Positions 1 to 12,400 of a stretch of 64,000 nt of DNA are shown in pieces (position 1 is the stretch's first letter; every line of letters begins with the position of its first letter). The notes below the pieces were generated by a model, which ran no database searches, had not been told where the DNA came from, and saw nothing but the letters and a program-made list of their open reading frames with translations. The DNA is taken from assembly GCA_022432975.1 (NCBI GenBank), contig CM039502.1:3338375-3402374 (forward strand), read 5' to 3'. The DNA comes from Begonia masoniana. Its lineage: Eukaryota > Streptophyta > Magnoliopsida > Cucurbitales > Begoniaceae. The translations under genes were made by a program, and so were the position numbers.

Positions 1-33
1 AAAGTTTGAATCTTTTTGTTGTTCAAAAAGCTT

Positions 34-39
34 TTGACT
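34..39 (+). promoter_or_regulatory. W-box upstream of the WRKY gene
   Basis: TTGACT, the core WRKY-binding element, lies about 100 bases upstream of the WRKY start codon. Several WRKY genes are auto- or cross-regulated through such boxes. A single short motif is weak evidence. Confidence 0.3.
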
Positions 40-140
40 TTTCATCTTCCCCTTTCTTTTAATATTCCACCACCATTAGTCTCTCCCTCATACGCAAAAC
101 CCATTTATCTCTGTCTATCTCTCTGCAACGTCAGTCGACA

Positions 141-1139
141 ATGGCCGTCGATCTAGCGGTTTTCCCCCGGATGGAGGATCAAGCGGCGGTGCAAGAAGCA
201 GCGGCCTTAGGATTGAAGAGCATGGAAGAGCTAATCTGTATCTTATCGCATCAAATCAATCAGAGCCGCGTCGATCTCGACCACCTCAATTGCTCTGAAA
301 TCACCGATTTCACCGTTTCTAAATTCAAGCAAGTCATTTCCATCCTTAACCGAACCGGCCACGCTCGCTTCCGCCGCGGACCGACGCTTCAACACCATCC
401 CCCTCCCGGCATGGTTCATCCCACAGCTCAACCGGAGAAAGAGCTTCAGAACGATTTTTCATCTGTTTCGCCTCCGATCTCCTCGACGACGTCGTCATTT
501 CCGTCGTCTTTCGCCGGAGACGGCAGCGTTTCAAACGGGAAACGAGGATCTTGTGTGGCTTTACCTCAGGCTCCGGCGCAATCCGCCGGAAAACCGCCGC
601 TGTCGTTGGGCAGTCGGAAACGGTGCCAGGATCACGTCGTCTCCTGTGACGCTCCCGGGGACATTTCATCCTCCTGCCGGTGTCATTGCGCTAAAAAAAG
701 GTATAGATCCCTATCCTTTCACGAACTTAAGCCGGAAAAGAATCTTAACAGTGGAGAGGTTGAAATCTTATTAGATTCATACTGTTCTAGGAAATCGAAG
801 GTTAAAAGGACCGTCAGGGTTCCGGCGATCAGCTCTAGAATCGCCGATATACCGCCAGATGAGTATTCCTGGAGAAAATACGGCCAAAAGCCGATAAAAG
901 GGTCGCCGTATCCACGGTGAGCTTTCTTTGCAAAAATAAACAAAGTCAAAGTAAAAGTCAGATCTTGTTAATAACCTTGGTTATGTTAATTGCTATGTAG
1001 AGGGTATTACAAGTGTAGTACCGTGAGAGGCTGTCCAGCTAAGAAACACGTAGAGCGAGCCACAGACGATCCGACCATGCTCATAGTAACTTACGAAGCC
1101 GAGCATCGTCACCCGCAGGCTCAACTGGGGAGCCGGTGA
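141..1139 (+). CDS. Group IId WRKY transcription factor (WRKY11/17-like)
   Basis: Nuclear DNA-binding protein expected to bind W-boxes in defence and stress promoters. I infer three exons: 141-700, 791-916 and 1001-1139, giving 274 residues. The N-terminus has the MAVDL start and the group IId C-motif/calmodulin-binding segment ([19 protein letters not shown]), residues about 60-80. A Cys-His-Cys basic patch precedes the WRKY domain. That domain has WRKYGQK, then C-x5-C and a terminal H-x-H, so it is a C2H2-type finger. The last intron splits the domain at the usual Arg codon. The first intron is exactly 90 bases and keeps the frame open, so a naive ORF reads through it; splicing it restores the basic segment before KRTVRV as in family members. 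The C-terminal tail after the finger is only a few residues. Upstream lies a CT-rich leader. Confidence 0.88.
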
Positions 1140-2296
1140 CAAAAGAGCGTTGAGAAACCGATTAGCAATCATGATGAAGGGACTTTCCGCACTCGAGCGC
1201 AATCAACGTTTGAAGGGTGGAGTGTTTTGATTGAACTGTCATCCGAAATTCATAGACCTGCCGTGACGCTAGAGATGTGAATTGGTCAAACCATTTATGA
1301 GAGTCAGAAGGCCCCCTTGAAGGGAGAATACATGGGCATATACTAGTGACATTAATGTCAAATGTTATAGTTATTTAGACTGTAATTATTCAATTTTTTT
1401 TTTTAATGTAATATAGAGAGAAAAATGTCATTCAATGGACCATATCATCGGGTTTGATGATCCAAGAGCATGTGTTATATCCGAGATGATACATGAAAAG
1501 TCAAGAACGATGTAACCAGGTATCGATTGCGCGACAAATCAAGCGATACTACCGCCATTTGCGAAGGAATGGAAATTAACAAATACAACTAGACACAATA
1601 CACCATATTCATAGTGAAGAACACATGTTATGATCTCAAACCAACAAACTTCTCAAATCTCTTTTAGTAACAAATGCAGTAACAATTCGTGTGAGGTCAC
1701 CAGAAATTCTTTGAACTTGTTGAATCGTTGAATAATTCTTTCAAACTATTGATTAATTCTATTGAATTATTATTCCTCGTTGGTGATTCGTTTTTCACTA
1801 AAATCATTTTCAACTCTCAGTTCGAGGTAAAAACTCTTGTTCTGATACCAAATTCGATACAACTGTATGATTTTTTTTTAAAAAACAAGAAATTAAAAGA
1901 AATATAGGAGAATAATCGTTCGGGAAATAAAAAAAGGAAAACATAATATTGAATATCTCCTAATAATCTTTAAAAAAATCCTAAAGAAGTTATTTAAGAT
2001 GATAAAACAAATAAATTAATTAACTCCGAATTAGAATTAAAGGAATTAAAGTATTAGTCATGGGCTCAGTGATGACAAACGGGCGGGCTGGTGGCTGGAG
2101 ACCTGAAATGGCTAATTGGTTCCTGCAGTGAGAAGAGATGACTAATGGTGATTCTGGATTTTGGTATGTCCAACGGATCACGGGTTAACCGCCATTGTTG
2201 TACTTTTAGTAAGGTGGTCATGAACAGAAAATTCGTCTTCTCCCTTGGAAAATAAAATACAGCTCCTCCTCACTACCTCCCTCCCTCTCTCTCTAA
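1140..2296. other. Spacer between WRKY and TBL, with a Copia-like trace
   Basis: No gene seen. It holds the WRKY 3' flank, AT-rich DNA and the TBL leader, which is CT-rich near 2260-2295. Around 1836-1845 the plus strand reads TCTGATACCA, the reverse complement of a plant Copia primer-binding site. About 350 bases of low-complexity sequence to its left could be a decayed minus-strand Copia fragment. No LTR ends or coding remnants could be recognised. Confidence 0.35.
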
Positions 2297-5200
2297 ATGG
2301 CACGTTTCTCTCTCCAAAAGAACCGCCAGATTCTTACTTCCATTTGCATTCTTCTTCCTATTCTCTTTCTCGCTCTCCTTTTTGCCAAACAATCTCTCCA
2401 CCACAATCCTGCTCTATATCGCGATCACTTTTTGCAAACCCCGATTTCTTCTGCTTCTGCGTCTTCTTCTTCTTCTCTTCTCCAGGAGCCGTTTCCAACG
2501 TTTCTCTCCTCGATTCATTCGTTTCCAGCCAATATTCACCTGGGCCACCCACATTTCATGATTTTATATTTGGGCTAAACAATTCCGACTTTGAAAAACT
2601 TTCTTCCGGGGAAAATGAAGTCCCGGTTTCTAATGGAGAACCCGTTGCTTCTGTGTCTAGTAATTCTGAAGATTTTTCATCTATCAGGACACTGGAAAAG
2701 TGTGATTTGTTCATGGGAACTTGGGTGAAGGATTCGAATTATCCAGTCTACCAACCGGGTTCCTGTCCCTATGTCGACGAGGCTTTCGACTGCCAAACAA
2801 ATGGAAGAATTGATTCCGAGTATGTGAAATGGCGTTGGAAGCCTTCGGACTGCGATCTTCCCAGGTATTTTATTCTTGTATAAACTTATTTATTCATTCT
2901 CAGTTTGTTATAATCAGCAAGTTCGTTTCCTCATTTTCTTGTCCTATCAATTTTAAGGTAATTTCGAGTGATAGCATTGAATGGCTGAGTAAACAAAAAT
3001 ATATCAACTTTTCAATCTATGAAGACATTTAGTAATTTTTGGGCTTGAGATCATTTACATGTTCTTGGCTCGACAAGGATCGGAATCTTCTCCTTGCCTG
3101 CTTTCCCTCATTCTCTATACTTGCCCGGACCAGTTGACATACTAAATATTATTTTCAACTTCAGGGGACACTAGGAATATGATGTTTTAAGTATGTATTT
3201 TTACAGCTTATAAATTTATAGTGGAACAGTTGTCTCACTTGTAGCTCAGGTTTAACACGACAGACTTCTTGGAGAGATTGAGAGGTAAAAGGCTGTTGCT
3301 GGTTGGCGATTCGATGAACCGGAACCAGTTTGAGTCAATCCTGTGCCTCCTTCGAGAAGGCCTTCAGAATAAGAGCAGAATGTATGAAGTTCATGGCCAT
3401 AAAATAACCAAGGGAAGAGGCTATTACGTCTTCAAGTTTCAGGTGATAAAATAAATAGGCTTATATTGCTATCAAACCAAGTAAGTAAATTATAACTATT
3501 TTATGCTGTATTCCAAAAATTGTCTGGCTATAACTTTTGTCTTTATGAAATGAAGGTTTAATTCCAACTTTTATGCTTCTGATTAAAAATTGAGATTTTT
3601 TTTTTCAACTTTTGGTTGGCAATTTCCAAGTGATCTATAGCATTAGATGGCATTATAGTTTGTACACATGTTTATGAATTTGTCATACTTTTGTTTATAA
3701 GTGGAATAAATTGTTGTTGTTGTCGTCTTTCGATCTGCTATGTTGTTCCAAAGAGAATTTTAACCCATCCAATGAAAAACGAACTTTTTGCCATGTAAGG
3801 CAAAACTAAGAATATTTCACAATTGCTTATGGGATCAATATTTTTAAAACTTATTTCCGCACGTTAGAGTATAGAAACATTTCGGTGTAATAGATTTTAA
3901 TGTTAGTAAGTGCCTACATTTTGAGAATCATGTGCAGGATTATAATTGTTCAGTAGAATTTGTGAGGTCCCATTTTCTCGTGAGAGAGGGAGTACGGATT
4001 AACGGACAAGGAAATTCGAATCCTATTCTTTCAATAGACGTAATAGACAAAACTTCAAAACGATGGAAGCGTGCTGACATACTTGTGTTTAATACTGGGC
4101 ACTGGTGGACTCATGGAAAGACTTCTAGAGGGTATGTATGATTTATCTAACATAGATGTTAAAACTGTTAGCCATTTTATCTGATTAAATAATGTTTATA
4201 AAGGAAGAACTCAACCCTGCAAAAGACCGTACAAAAGAGGACTTATAAGTACCATTTTTCCTCTTATTCAAATTTTTATTTATTTTCTTTTATTTAGAGA
4301 GTATGCATAAAATTTCCTTATAATTCTGATGCTTCCTAATCATGTAATATGAACTGTTCTTGTAATATGCCTATCAAACAGGTCGTGGAAGTAATATTTT
4401 GGATTGATTCTTGGTGAAGAGTTTTTATTACAATCATTGAAAAACTTTTTTAACAGTTATTTATGAATCATCATCAACTTTGTATTTTTAATAACGTGTA
4501 TGCGGGTGTGTGTATATGAAACTAACGACACTAGATGGCTCTTATTAGTAACAATTTATTAGTTTATCATAGGTTGCTTGGTATGTAGACGCCTTCAAGA
4601 AAATGTTGTTAAATGGTGCAGGAAGAATTACTTTAAAGAAGGTGGTACAATATATCCAAAGTTTGATGCAGTGAAGGCTTACAATCAGGCTTTGAGAACC
4701 TGGGCAAATTGGGTTGATAATAATGTCAATCCTCGAAAACAGTTGGTCTTCTATAGAGGATATTCCTCTCCCCATTTCAGGTTAGCTATTTCTATTTCCA
4801 CTTTTTGAATGATTAGTATCCATGAGATTGCTAGGAATGATGGATCATCGTTGTTGGCTATGTTGTTCGCATATTCAGGCTATGTTTTTTCGGTTTCAAC
4901 ATAACTGGAGGAAATAAACTTCATCCTTTCTTTTAACAATTACCATTTTTCTGTCCAGTAGCTTTCAACTAGTCGATAAGTTTTCTCAAAAGCTTCTACC
5001 ATTTTACATAGCGCGTGTGTATTTTTCTTGCTAGCACATCCAAGTTCGGGAAAAAGCTGTTTGTTTTGTAGCGTCTCATTTCTATAGTGATGGCACAAAA
5101 TTCCGTAGACCGACAGATCGATTTGTCAGTGTGAGAGAAACTTGAGAAGTACCTAAAAATTGAGAAATGTGCACAGATAAAATGAGATTCATGTTCAAAG

Positions 5201-6013
5201 TTTGACTTTTTCATTTGTTTCGACATACTTTACACGAAGCACTATCCAGCCTCATTGTGTTAGCCGAATACAATGAAATCTCGCTTTGGATTTTCGAACC
5301 GCACAAGAAATTGCATCCCAAAGCCGGCCAAAACTGGGAAGTTTGAAAATATATTTTTTTTGAGAAAAGAATGGATGCACTTGTTCTACACTAAAAGAAG
5401 AAAGCTCTTGTCCTTTGTTTTTCTCCCTGGCCAAAAGCTTAGGTTCAGCCTTCATTTGGGTTTTGAGCCAATTTGAACCTTTTCCTTTCACATCATAATG
5501 TTGACTTTATGCATTGACTTGTAGTTTTGGGAAAATGGACCTGGAATTCAAAACGTGATAGAAAATATCTTCATTATGCTTGATTTCTTTTGTTGGTGTA
5601 TTTTTCTGAGCTGAAACATGATTTATGATCAAGTATTTAGTATGTTTTGCAAATAATTTCAATGTTAAACTGTGAAAATCAGAGGTGGAGAATGGGATTC
5701 GGGCGGGTCCTGTTACGGGGAAACCGAACCAGTCTTGGCCGGAGCCATTCTGAACAACTACCCTCTGAAAATGAAAATAGTGGAGGAGGTGATCAAGGAC
5801 ATGAGGGTTCCAGTTGTCCTTTTAAACGTGACAAGGCTGACTAATTTCCGACGAGACGGCCACCCATCCATCTACGGCAAGACTGGTTCTTCCGGTAAGA
5901 TCTCCACAAGACGCCAAGACTGCAGCCACTGGTGTCTTCCCGGAGTCCCCGACGCCTGGAATGAGCTGATTTATGCCTACCTAGTTTCTCAACAGACAAC
6001 TTCATCCAGCTGA
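2297..6013 (+). CDS. TRICHOME BIREFRINGENCE-LIKE (DUF231/PC-esterase) protein, frameshifted in exon 1
   Basis: Golgi type II membrane protein of the family that O-acetylates wall polysaccharides such as xylan, mannan and pectin. Inferred exons: 2297-2864, 3250-3442, 3938-4131, 4622-4780 and 5683-6013. The start at 2297 opens a reading frame with a signal-anchor (ILTSICILLPILFLALLF). The TBL N-domain (CDLFMGTWVKDSNYPVY) and everything after it lie in another frame. One base appears to be missing between about 2440 and 2540, a region with a TCT repeat at about 2450-2475. Downstream is intact: LLVGDSMNRNQ gives the GDS esterase motif and DCSHWCLPG gives the C-terminal DxxH motif. All four introns have GT-AG ends and consistent phases. 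It could be a recent null allele, a sequencing error or an unusual start. The TBL subgroup is not resolved. Confidence 0.85.
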
Positions 6014-7161
6014 ATGCATTGAGATGGTGTGTTTGTTTGATCACGTGATGTGCTGTTACAACCATCAAATGGTAGCCGATGGGGTCTCTCGAAGTTGCCG
6101 ATGTTGAATGAGCCAATCGAGCGATGCTAACTAGTCGAGTCCAATGAGCTAATGCGTTCGTTGAATATGGTGATGTGCGTTTGTTTTCTTTGTGATTCGG
6201 GAAAATTGAAATAATTTGTACTTTTTGTGACGTTTACTTTACATTTATTAATTTATGATAATTAAAATAAATTATAAATTGTTAATATAATACATTAATT
6301 AAATCAAATAATCCAGAAAGTGTTTTAAATATGTCAAGGGTATTAAGGTAAATTTGCTTAAGTACAAGTTTATTATTATGATTTATTATTACATTGATTT
6401 CAATGGGTGTGCAAAACCGGTGTCGGTTCGGTTTTGGAGAGAAACCGAACCGAACCGATCGGTTTCGGTTTCGGACTTGTCGAACCGAAACCGGTTTTGG
6501 AGCCTACCAAAACCGAACCTAAACTTTCGGTTCGGTTTCGGTTTTACAACCTATTTTTTAAAAAATAAAAAAAATTTAAATTTAAATTGGGAGAGATAGA
6601 TAAAAAACAATTAGATAGATAATCAAATATCTTCTTGCAACTATCAATCAGAGTAGCCCCAATTTTACATGTCTGTATTTGGACAGAACTTCTTCTAATT
6701 TGAAGCTTCCATTTTCTTCTCTGTTATGATCTAGATTAGGACTCTCACTTCTTAATTTGTAAGGTGATCTCATCTCAGCGGGGAATAGGTTGAAATCCAT
6801 TCAGTATCGAGTGGCAAAGAATTAAGAATCTACTAAATTGGTGTTTCGGTATTAGGACTTTGACATAATCGGGGCGAGAACAAAAACTAACAAATATTCT
6901 AATAATCAAAATGGTAGATAATTTGAGGAGGCTGCTGGAGAATATTTTGATTATTGCTTGGGTTGATGGGATGACAGCAGCTTGTAAAATAAAACATGAA
7001 CTTCCGTAAAAATTGGAAAAAGGGCAAACGTGAATAGCACCACAGACGTCTTATGCCAATTCACACCCAAGTTCTTTTAAACAAAATAGCAAAATCTTGC
7101 AACAACTTTTTACCAAAATCAGCTATCTGTCGTGTTTTTACAGAGAGCAAAAACAAAACAC

Positions 7162-7191
7162 ACGACAGAGAGCAAATTTGCTCTCTGTCGT
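7162..7191. repeat. Perfect 30-bp palindrome
   Basis: A 15-base arm (ACGACAGAGAGCAAA) is followed directly by its exact reverse complement. A further partial copy of GTCGTG...CAGAGAGCAAA lies just upstream at about 7130-7150. It sits inside the hAT-like element, so it is probably part of transposon structure. Confidence 0.8.
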
Positions 7192-7708
7192 TTGTTTACA
7201 CTTCACAGTAAGCAACGAATGAAACTATGAAAGAATAGAACATACCCAGTTATTCAGTTGCCTGCTCGGTGCTGCTGTTGTCGGTGCTACTGTGAGCTGT
7301 CGTCGTCTGCCGGGTCTCTGGTCGTCGCCTCGCTGTCGCCGGATCGCCTTCGTCTACGACTGTGTGTGTCGCCTCTGGAGGAGAGATTCTGAGACGAAGA
7401 GTGAAGAAGACCCGGCGATTTTAGACCATCTCCAACCAGTCAATGCCAAAATGCTATTTTTCTATACCAAAATAGTATTTTGCATCACTAAACAGTAATT
7501 TCATCTCCAACCCAAAATGCCAAAATGCTATTTTTTATACCAAAAAGAATATTCTTTACATATTTTTTCACACTATAATTTATATATTTTACACATTAAC
7601 CCCTATAATTTTAATATTGTACCAATTGCTCATACTCAAATTTAACATTTATTCACATAAACCAATAATATATAAATTAATATATATATATATATAGATA
7701 TATATTTA

Positions 7709-8490
7709 TGTATGTAAAAAGAATATATAGTATATTATGTATTTTGTAATGTTGTCTATGTAGTTTTAGTTATTTTTGCAATTTGAAGTTAATATTTGTA
7801 ATTTTATTGAGTTTGTTATGTATAATGTGGTTGTAATTTTTTTTTTTAGGAATATGTAATTTTGAGTTGTATTAATATCAATACAACTATCCTATTTTAT
7901 GTAAAATATCAAATAAGTCAAATTTTTAGGAATATTAAATTTAATATTAATTATTTTTAATATCTTTTAACATTTTAACTAGTACTAATTACAACAATTA
8001 GATTATTAAATATCATATTGAAATAAATTAATACATAAATTAAAAAAAAGATATATTTACAATTTAAAATAAATAGAAGGACTAAAAAAGAAAAATTTTA
8101 TGTATGTAAAGAATATATAAGTAATATTTATCTATTTTGTAATTTCTGTTGTCTATGTAGTTTTTAGTTATTTTTGCAATTTGAAGTTAATATTTGTAAT
8201 TTTATTGAGTTTGTTATGTATAATGTGGTTGTAATTTTTTTTGTTTTAGGAATATGTAATTTGAGTTGTATTAATATTCAATACAACTATCCTATTTATG
8301 TAAAATATCAAATAAGTCAAATATAATTTTTAGGAATATTAAATTTAATATTAATTATTTTTAATATCTTTTAACATTTTAACTAGTACTAATTACAACA
8401 ATTAGATTATTAAATATCATATTGAAATAAATTAATACATAAATTAAAAAAAGATATATTTACAATTTAAAATAAATAGAAGGACTAAAA
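7709..8490. repeat. Two tandem copies of a ~390-bp AT-rich unit
   Basis: The unit starting TGTATGTAAA at 7709 recurs at about 8101 with few substitutions and short indels. Both copies run through the same landmarks to AGAAGGACTAAAAAA. The duplication lies wholly inside the Harbinger-like element. Confidence 0.8.
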
Positions 8491-8597
8491 AAAAAAATAG
8501 CATGGATGAACAGTGGTGATGCAAATTTGCATCATCACTATTCATGTTTGGATCAAAATGGCATTATGCCATTTATTTTGGCATCCCATTGGAGCTT

Positions 8598-8637
8598 GGA
8601 TGATGCATTTTCTCAAATTTGAGAAAATGCATCATCC
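8598..8637. repeat. Perfect 40-bp palindrome at the MITE right end
   Basis: A 20-base arm (GGATGATGCATTTTCTCAAA) is followed directly by its exact reverse complement. CCATTGGAG-type terminal motifs lie on both sides, suggesting a fold-back of the element end. Confidence 0.85.
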
Positions 8638-9080
8638 CATTGGAGATGCTCTTAGGGGCTAGGGCTTATGCTTCACTTTCGATTTTTTTTTTCTTTTTTA
8701 GTTAAGGTCCGGTTCGGTTCTGTTTGTATCGGTTTTGGCCGATACAAACAGAAAATCGAACCTAATTCACCGGTTTCTATAAATTGCAACCGAACCGAAC
8801 CAAAACCGTGCTCAAAACCGGTCAAAACCGAACCTAATTCACCGGTTCCGGTTCGGTTCACCGGTTCCGGTTCGGTTTGCACACCCCTCTCATTTCATTC
8901 ACGTTGGGACGAACGTAGTGCTATTTTTGCAAATTTCTCACTACTTTTTGCCAATCTCTCCTCTCATACTCTCTCCAGCCTCCATCTCTCTCTTTATCGG
9001 TCGACGTCTCCTTATCAGTCTCGCAGTCGTGGTGCTCCGGCCGTTCTCTACGTCTAGTCGCCGTCATCTCATTCACGCAG

Positions 9081-9397
9081 GTACCAACCAAGTTTCTTCC
9101 TTGTTTTCTTTGGACCTTCTCTTTTAGCTATTTTCGTTTGAATATAATCTCGGTCTGTTCTTTCTGCTATAAATCTTTCTTCGTTCTTCACATAATGAAG
9201 TCGATGTTCTTAAACAAAGACGAAAATGATGTTCTTTTTTTTTTTTCCTTATGGCAATTTCAGCTCCTCTCCTTGAAAAAGAGGACTTTTTTTTGCCTCT
9301 CCAGATTGTATTGTAGACTATTTCAATTATATAGCTGTGTTTAGGCTCTCCACATCATGTTCCGGTTGTTCTCTCATTGGTTATTTTCTTTGCTCAG
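9081..9397 (+). other. Probable 5' UTR intron of IMP4
   Basis: Donor ACGCAG|GTACCA and acceptor TTGCTCAG|CATC bracket a T-rich 317-base stretch upstream of the IMP4 start codon. The CT-rich sequence at about 8940-9080 would be the first, untranslated exon. This is inferred from splice consensus only. Confidence 0.5.
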
Positions 9398-9445
9398 CAT
9401 CTAGAGTTTAAAGAAGATTTGCAGTCGACGTCGAAGCCAGCGGTG

Positions 9446-12400
9446 ATGTTGCGTAGAAACGTTAGGTTGAGGAGAGAGTACTTGTACAGAAAGAGTTTAG
9501 AAGGCAAGCAAAGATTGCTTTACGAGAAGAAGCGAAAGATCCGAGAAGCCCTCGAAGGTATGGTAGTCTTTTTCCTTTATTTTCCTCTCTTACTAAATTT
9601 CAAAATAAACTTTGTTTTGATTTTTTCTTCTTCCAGAGGGAAAACCGATTCCCACTGAACTACGGAATGAGGAGGCAGCACTGCGTCAGGAAATTGACCT
9701 TGAGGATATACACACAGCGAGTATGACATCTCTAGAACTTTTCTTTTTTTTCGTGTTTGTTTTGTTGGGAATCATGAATGAATAATTTTCTACGCGACAA
9801 AAAACAATTTCATAGCTTTTCTAATGGACTTCTTTGTTAGCTCTTTCTTCTCTCTATAGATCATGAGGTCAGTTGGTTACAGATTGAGATTTTCTCGTTC
9901 AGCTATCTAAAATTTTGATATATGCAAATTGATTTTCTCTTTTCACAACCATAGCAAGTCCCAAATTTCATGCACATTTTTTTTGCTTCAAAGTGCTGAT
10001 AAGGTTAATTGGCTTGCCTTTGAACTGCAGTCCCAACGACACATATTGATGATGAGTACGCATTTGCATCAGAAAAGGATCCTAAAATTTTGCTTACTAC
10101 ATCTCGAAACCCAAGTGCACCTTTGACACAATTTGTTAAGGTTGGTCTTTGATTGGTAATATATCTTTTTTCTTAGAATTTTATTTCTATCTATTTGCAA
10201 GATGTGTATTGTACTTTTCCCATCACTAAGTTGGTATTATGCTCATTACTTCTTACCATTTTACTCAAATGAAATTTCATGTAGGAATTAAAGTTTGTTT
10301 TCCCCAATGCACAACGCATCAATCGTGGTGGTCAGGTGTGTTAATTTTGTTTGTCCCTACAACTTACACTGTTTAATTATTCTATTTTCTTAACAGAATA
10401 ATTAATTTTAGCTGGTAAGGTGCTTCTTCAATATAACATCATTTTGCTTTATGCCTTATGGAACTTATAATTAGTTTACGAGTCCATGGCTGATGGTACA
10501 GATGTTATTAGTTTTGTTCCTTGTGATTATGGCAATTGTTAATAATTGAAGTTATTTTTCATTTTTTTTCACCATTTATTTGCATAATAATTTACATATT
10601 CATTTTTTCTCATTTCTCTCAACGAGAGCAGAGCTGTGTATGTTTTTTGGATTGAGCCATTGAAAGTCATCTGTAGTGATACTAGCTCCATTTCTGTTGT
10701 TCACCATTCACTGTTGTTCTTTCTACTAGGAAAAAGAAATCTAGTAATATCACTGGTGATGATTGCAGTTATGTGCTTCCATATATGAAGTTCTTTTGTT
10801 TTTTTTTTTTTTTGCAAAAGAGCTCATCCTTCTGATATGTAATAGCACTTATATTAACTATTAGCAGAACTGAGTGTGGTCAAACAACCATAAATGAGTT
10901 CCTTGTGACATGAACTAACAGAGAACACTCCCACCTACTAGTGATTACCACTGAACAGAGTCTCAGCCTTCCTATCTTCTTCGTACCTCATTGACTCTTT
11001 TAAAGTAAATCACCCACATCTTACATCCTCTATCGGTCAAAGCTTTCACAAAAGAGCTTTCCTTTATTTGAGACTTTTGGGTCTCTTGTACACGTGTCTA
11101 TATTCTAGGCTATTAATTTTTGGTTTTTTTAAGTTGTCCATGAGGAGCATTTAACCTAGGTTTGCATTTGATGACCCCTAAATATCATTTTGAATGTAAT
11201 TTTAGTATACCGATAGAAAATTACTTCTTTCGAAGCTGTGAGTAAATGGTAGATAAGTTGGTACTTTATATTACATTTCTTATTTTTTCAATCAGTAGTA
11301 TAAAAAATTATGTATTAATCAAAACGTATATGCAAGAAAGGTAGATAAAGTAATGCTCAGACCCAGAAGTTACTGACTGTAGTTCTATCCCGTGTAGTGC
11401 AGTATATTGTGAGATATCATCAGCATCATTTTTGTTTGCTGTGTTCCCTTTGGTTTTTACTTTGGTATTGGAAACACTAATTACTGCCGAGCAGTATTAT
11501 TATTGTTTTACCCAAGACTCATCATTTTCTTTCCTATGACATGAGAATACTACAGTAGATGTTGAAGATACTTGAAGTTGATATCGGGTTGATAAAATCT
11601 TTTTACTAACCAGCATCATGGAGGATAATGATAAATTCACAATGCCCTGAGTGGTTTTTTTATTTTTATCATTTGGCTTTTATTAATTTCTGGATAATTT
11701 TGCAGGTTATTTCTGAAATTATTGAGACTTGTCGTGCCCATGATTTTACTGATGTTGTGTTGGTTCATGAGCATCGTGGTGTGCCTGATGGTCTGATTGT
11801 AAGCCATCTGCCTTTCGGTCCAACTGCTTATTTTGGATTGCTAAATGTTGTAAGTAGAGTTTTCCCTGTGTTTTTTGTTTATTACTTTTTTCTCGCCTAT
11901 GGAAATTTGTATCTAATGGTTGCACGCAGGTTACAAGACATGAAATTAAGGACAAAAAAGCCATGGGCACAATGCCTGAAGCTTACCCTCATTTGATTCT
12001 TAATAATTTCACAACCAAGGTATAATCAAAAGTTTTTAACTAGTCATTTAACATGTTTAATCTTGTCATCATAGGAAATCAACAAATGCATGGATATAAA
12101 ACACGACATGAGAACTGAAAAATGTAAATTCTTAGGGTCATCACCCCAGGTGCATAATAATACAGACTTACGGTCTTGTAAGAAAACTTTATGGAAATAC
12201 AGTTCAAAATTTTGTAAGATTAGACAAGCTGTGCATGAGCAAGCCCAAACCAATTTTTTAGACAACTGTATCATTGAATTTTTTAGCATATTTAATAGTA
12301 ATAGTGATATTATAAAATAAGAATTTTACTAATTTAACCCAGTAGTTGACTTATTAAACACAAGATGCAAACAATTGTTGGAAATCACACTGGAAAGTAA

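Larger units (their letters stand above)
7424..8651. mobile_element. Nested PIF/Harbinger-like MITE
   Basis: The left end GACCATCTCCAACC and the right end CATTGGAGATGCTC are near inverted repeats of the GAGCATCTCCAA type. They are flanked by TTA at 7421-7423 and 8652-8654, the 3-bp target duplication of PIF/Harbinger elements. The interior is AT-rich and non-coding. It holds a near 390-bp tandem duplication and a 40-bp palindrome close to the right end. Confidence 0.65.
6403..8889. mobile_element. Non-autonomous hAT-like element
   Basis: Terminal inverted repeats ATGGGTGTGCAAA (left) and TTTGCACACCCCTC (right) bound about 2.5 kb. Subterminal DNA is dense in short CGGTTCGGTT/AACCGAACCG motifs, at 6413-6550 and 8705-8880. 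Flanking 8-mers TGATTTCA (6395-6402) and TCATTTCA (8890-8897) match at 7 of 8 positions, as expected of a hAT target duplication. No transposase reading frame was seen. A GC-richer stretch at about 7260-7420 looks unlike the rest and may be captured host DNA. A second element (7424-8651) is nested inside. The right end abuts the IMP4 leader. Confidence 0.6.

Noticed and set aside
2485..2530. A 38-base GT...AG stretch in TBL exon 1 that would restore the frame
   Set aside because: Far below the usual minimum plant intron length. A one-base frameshift is the simpler explanation.
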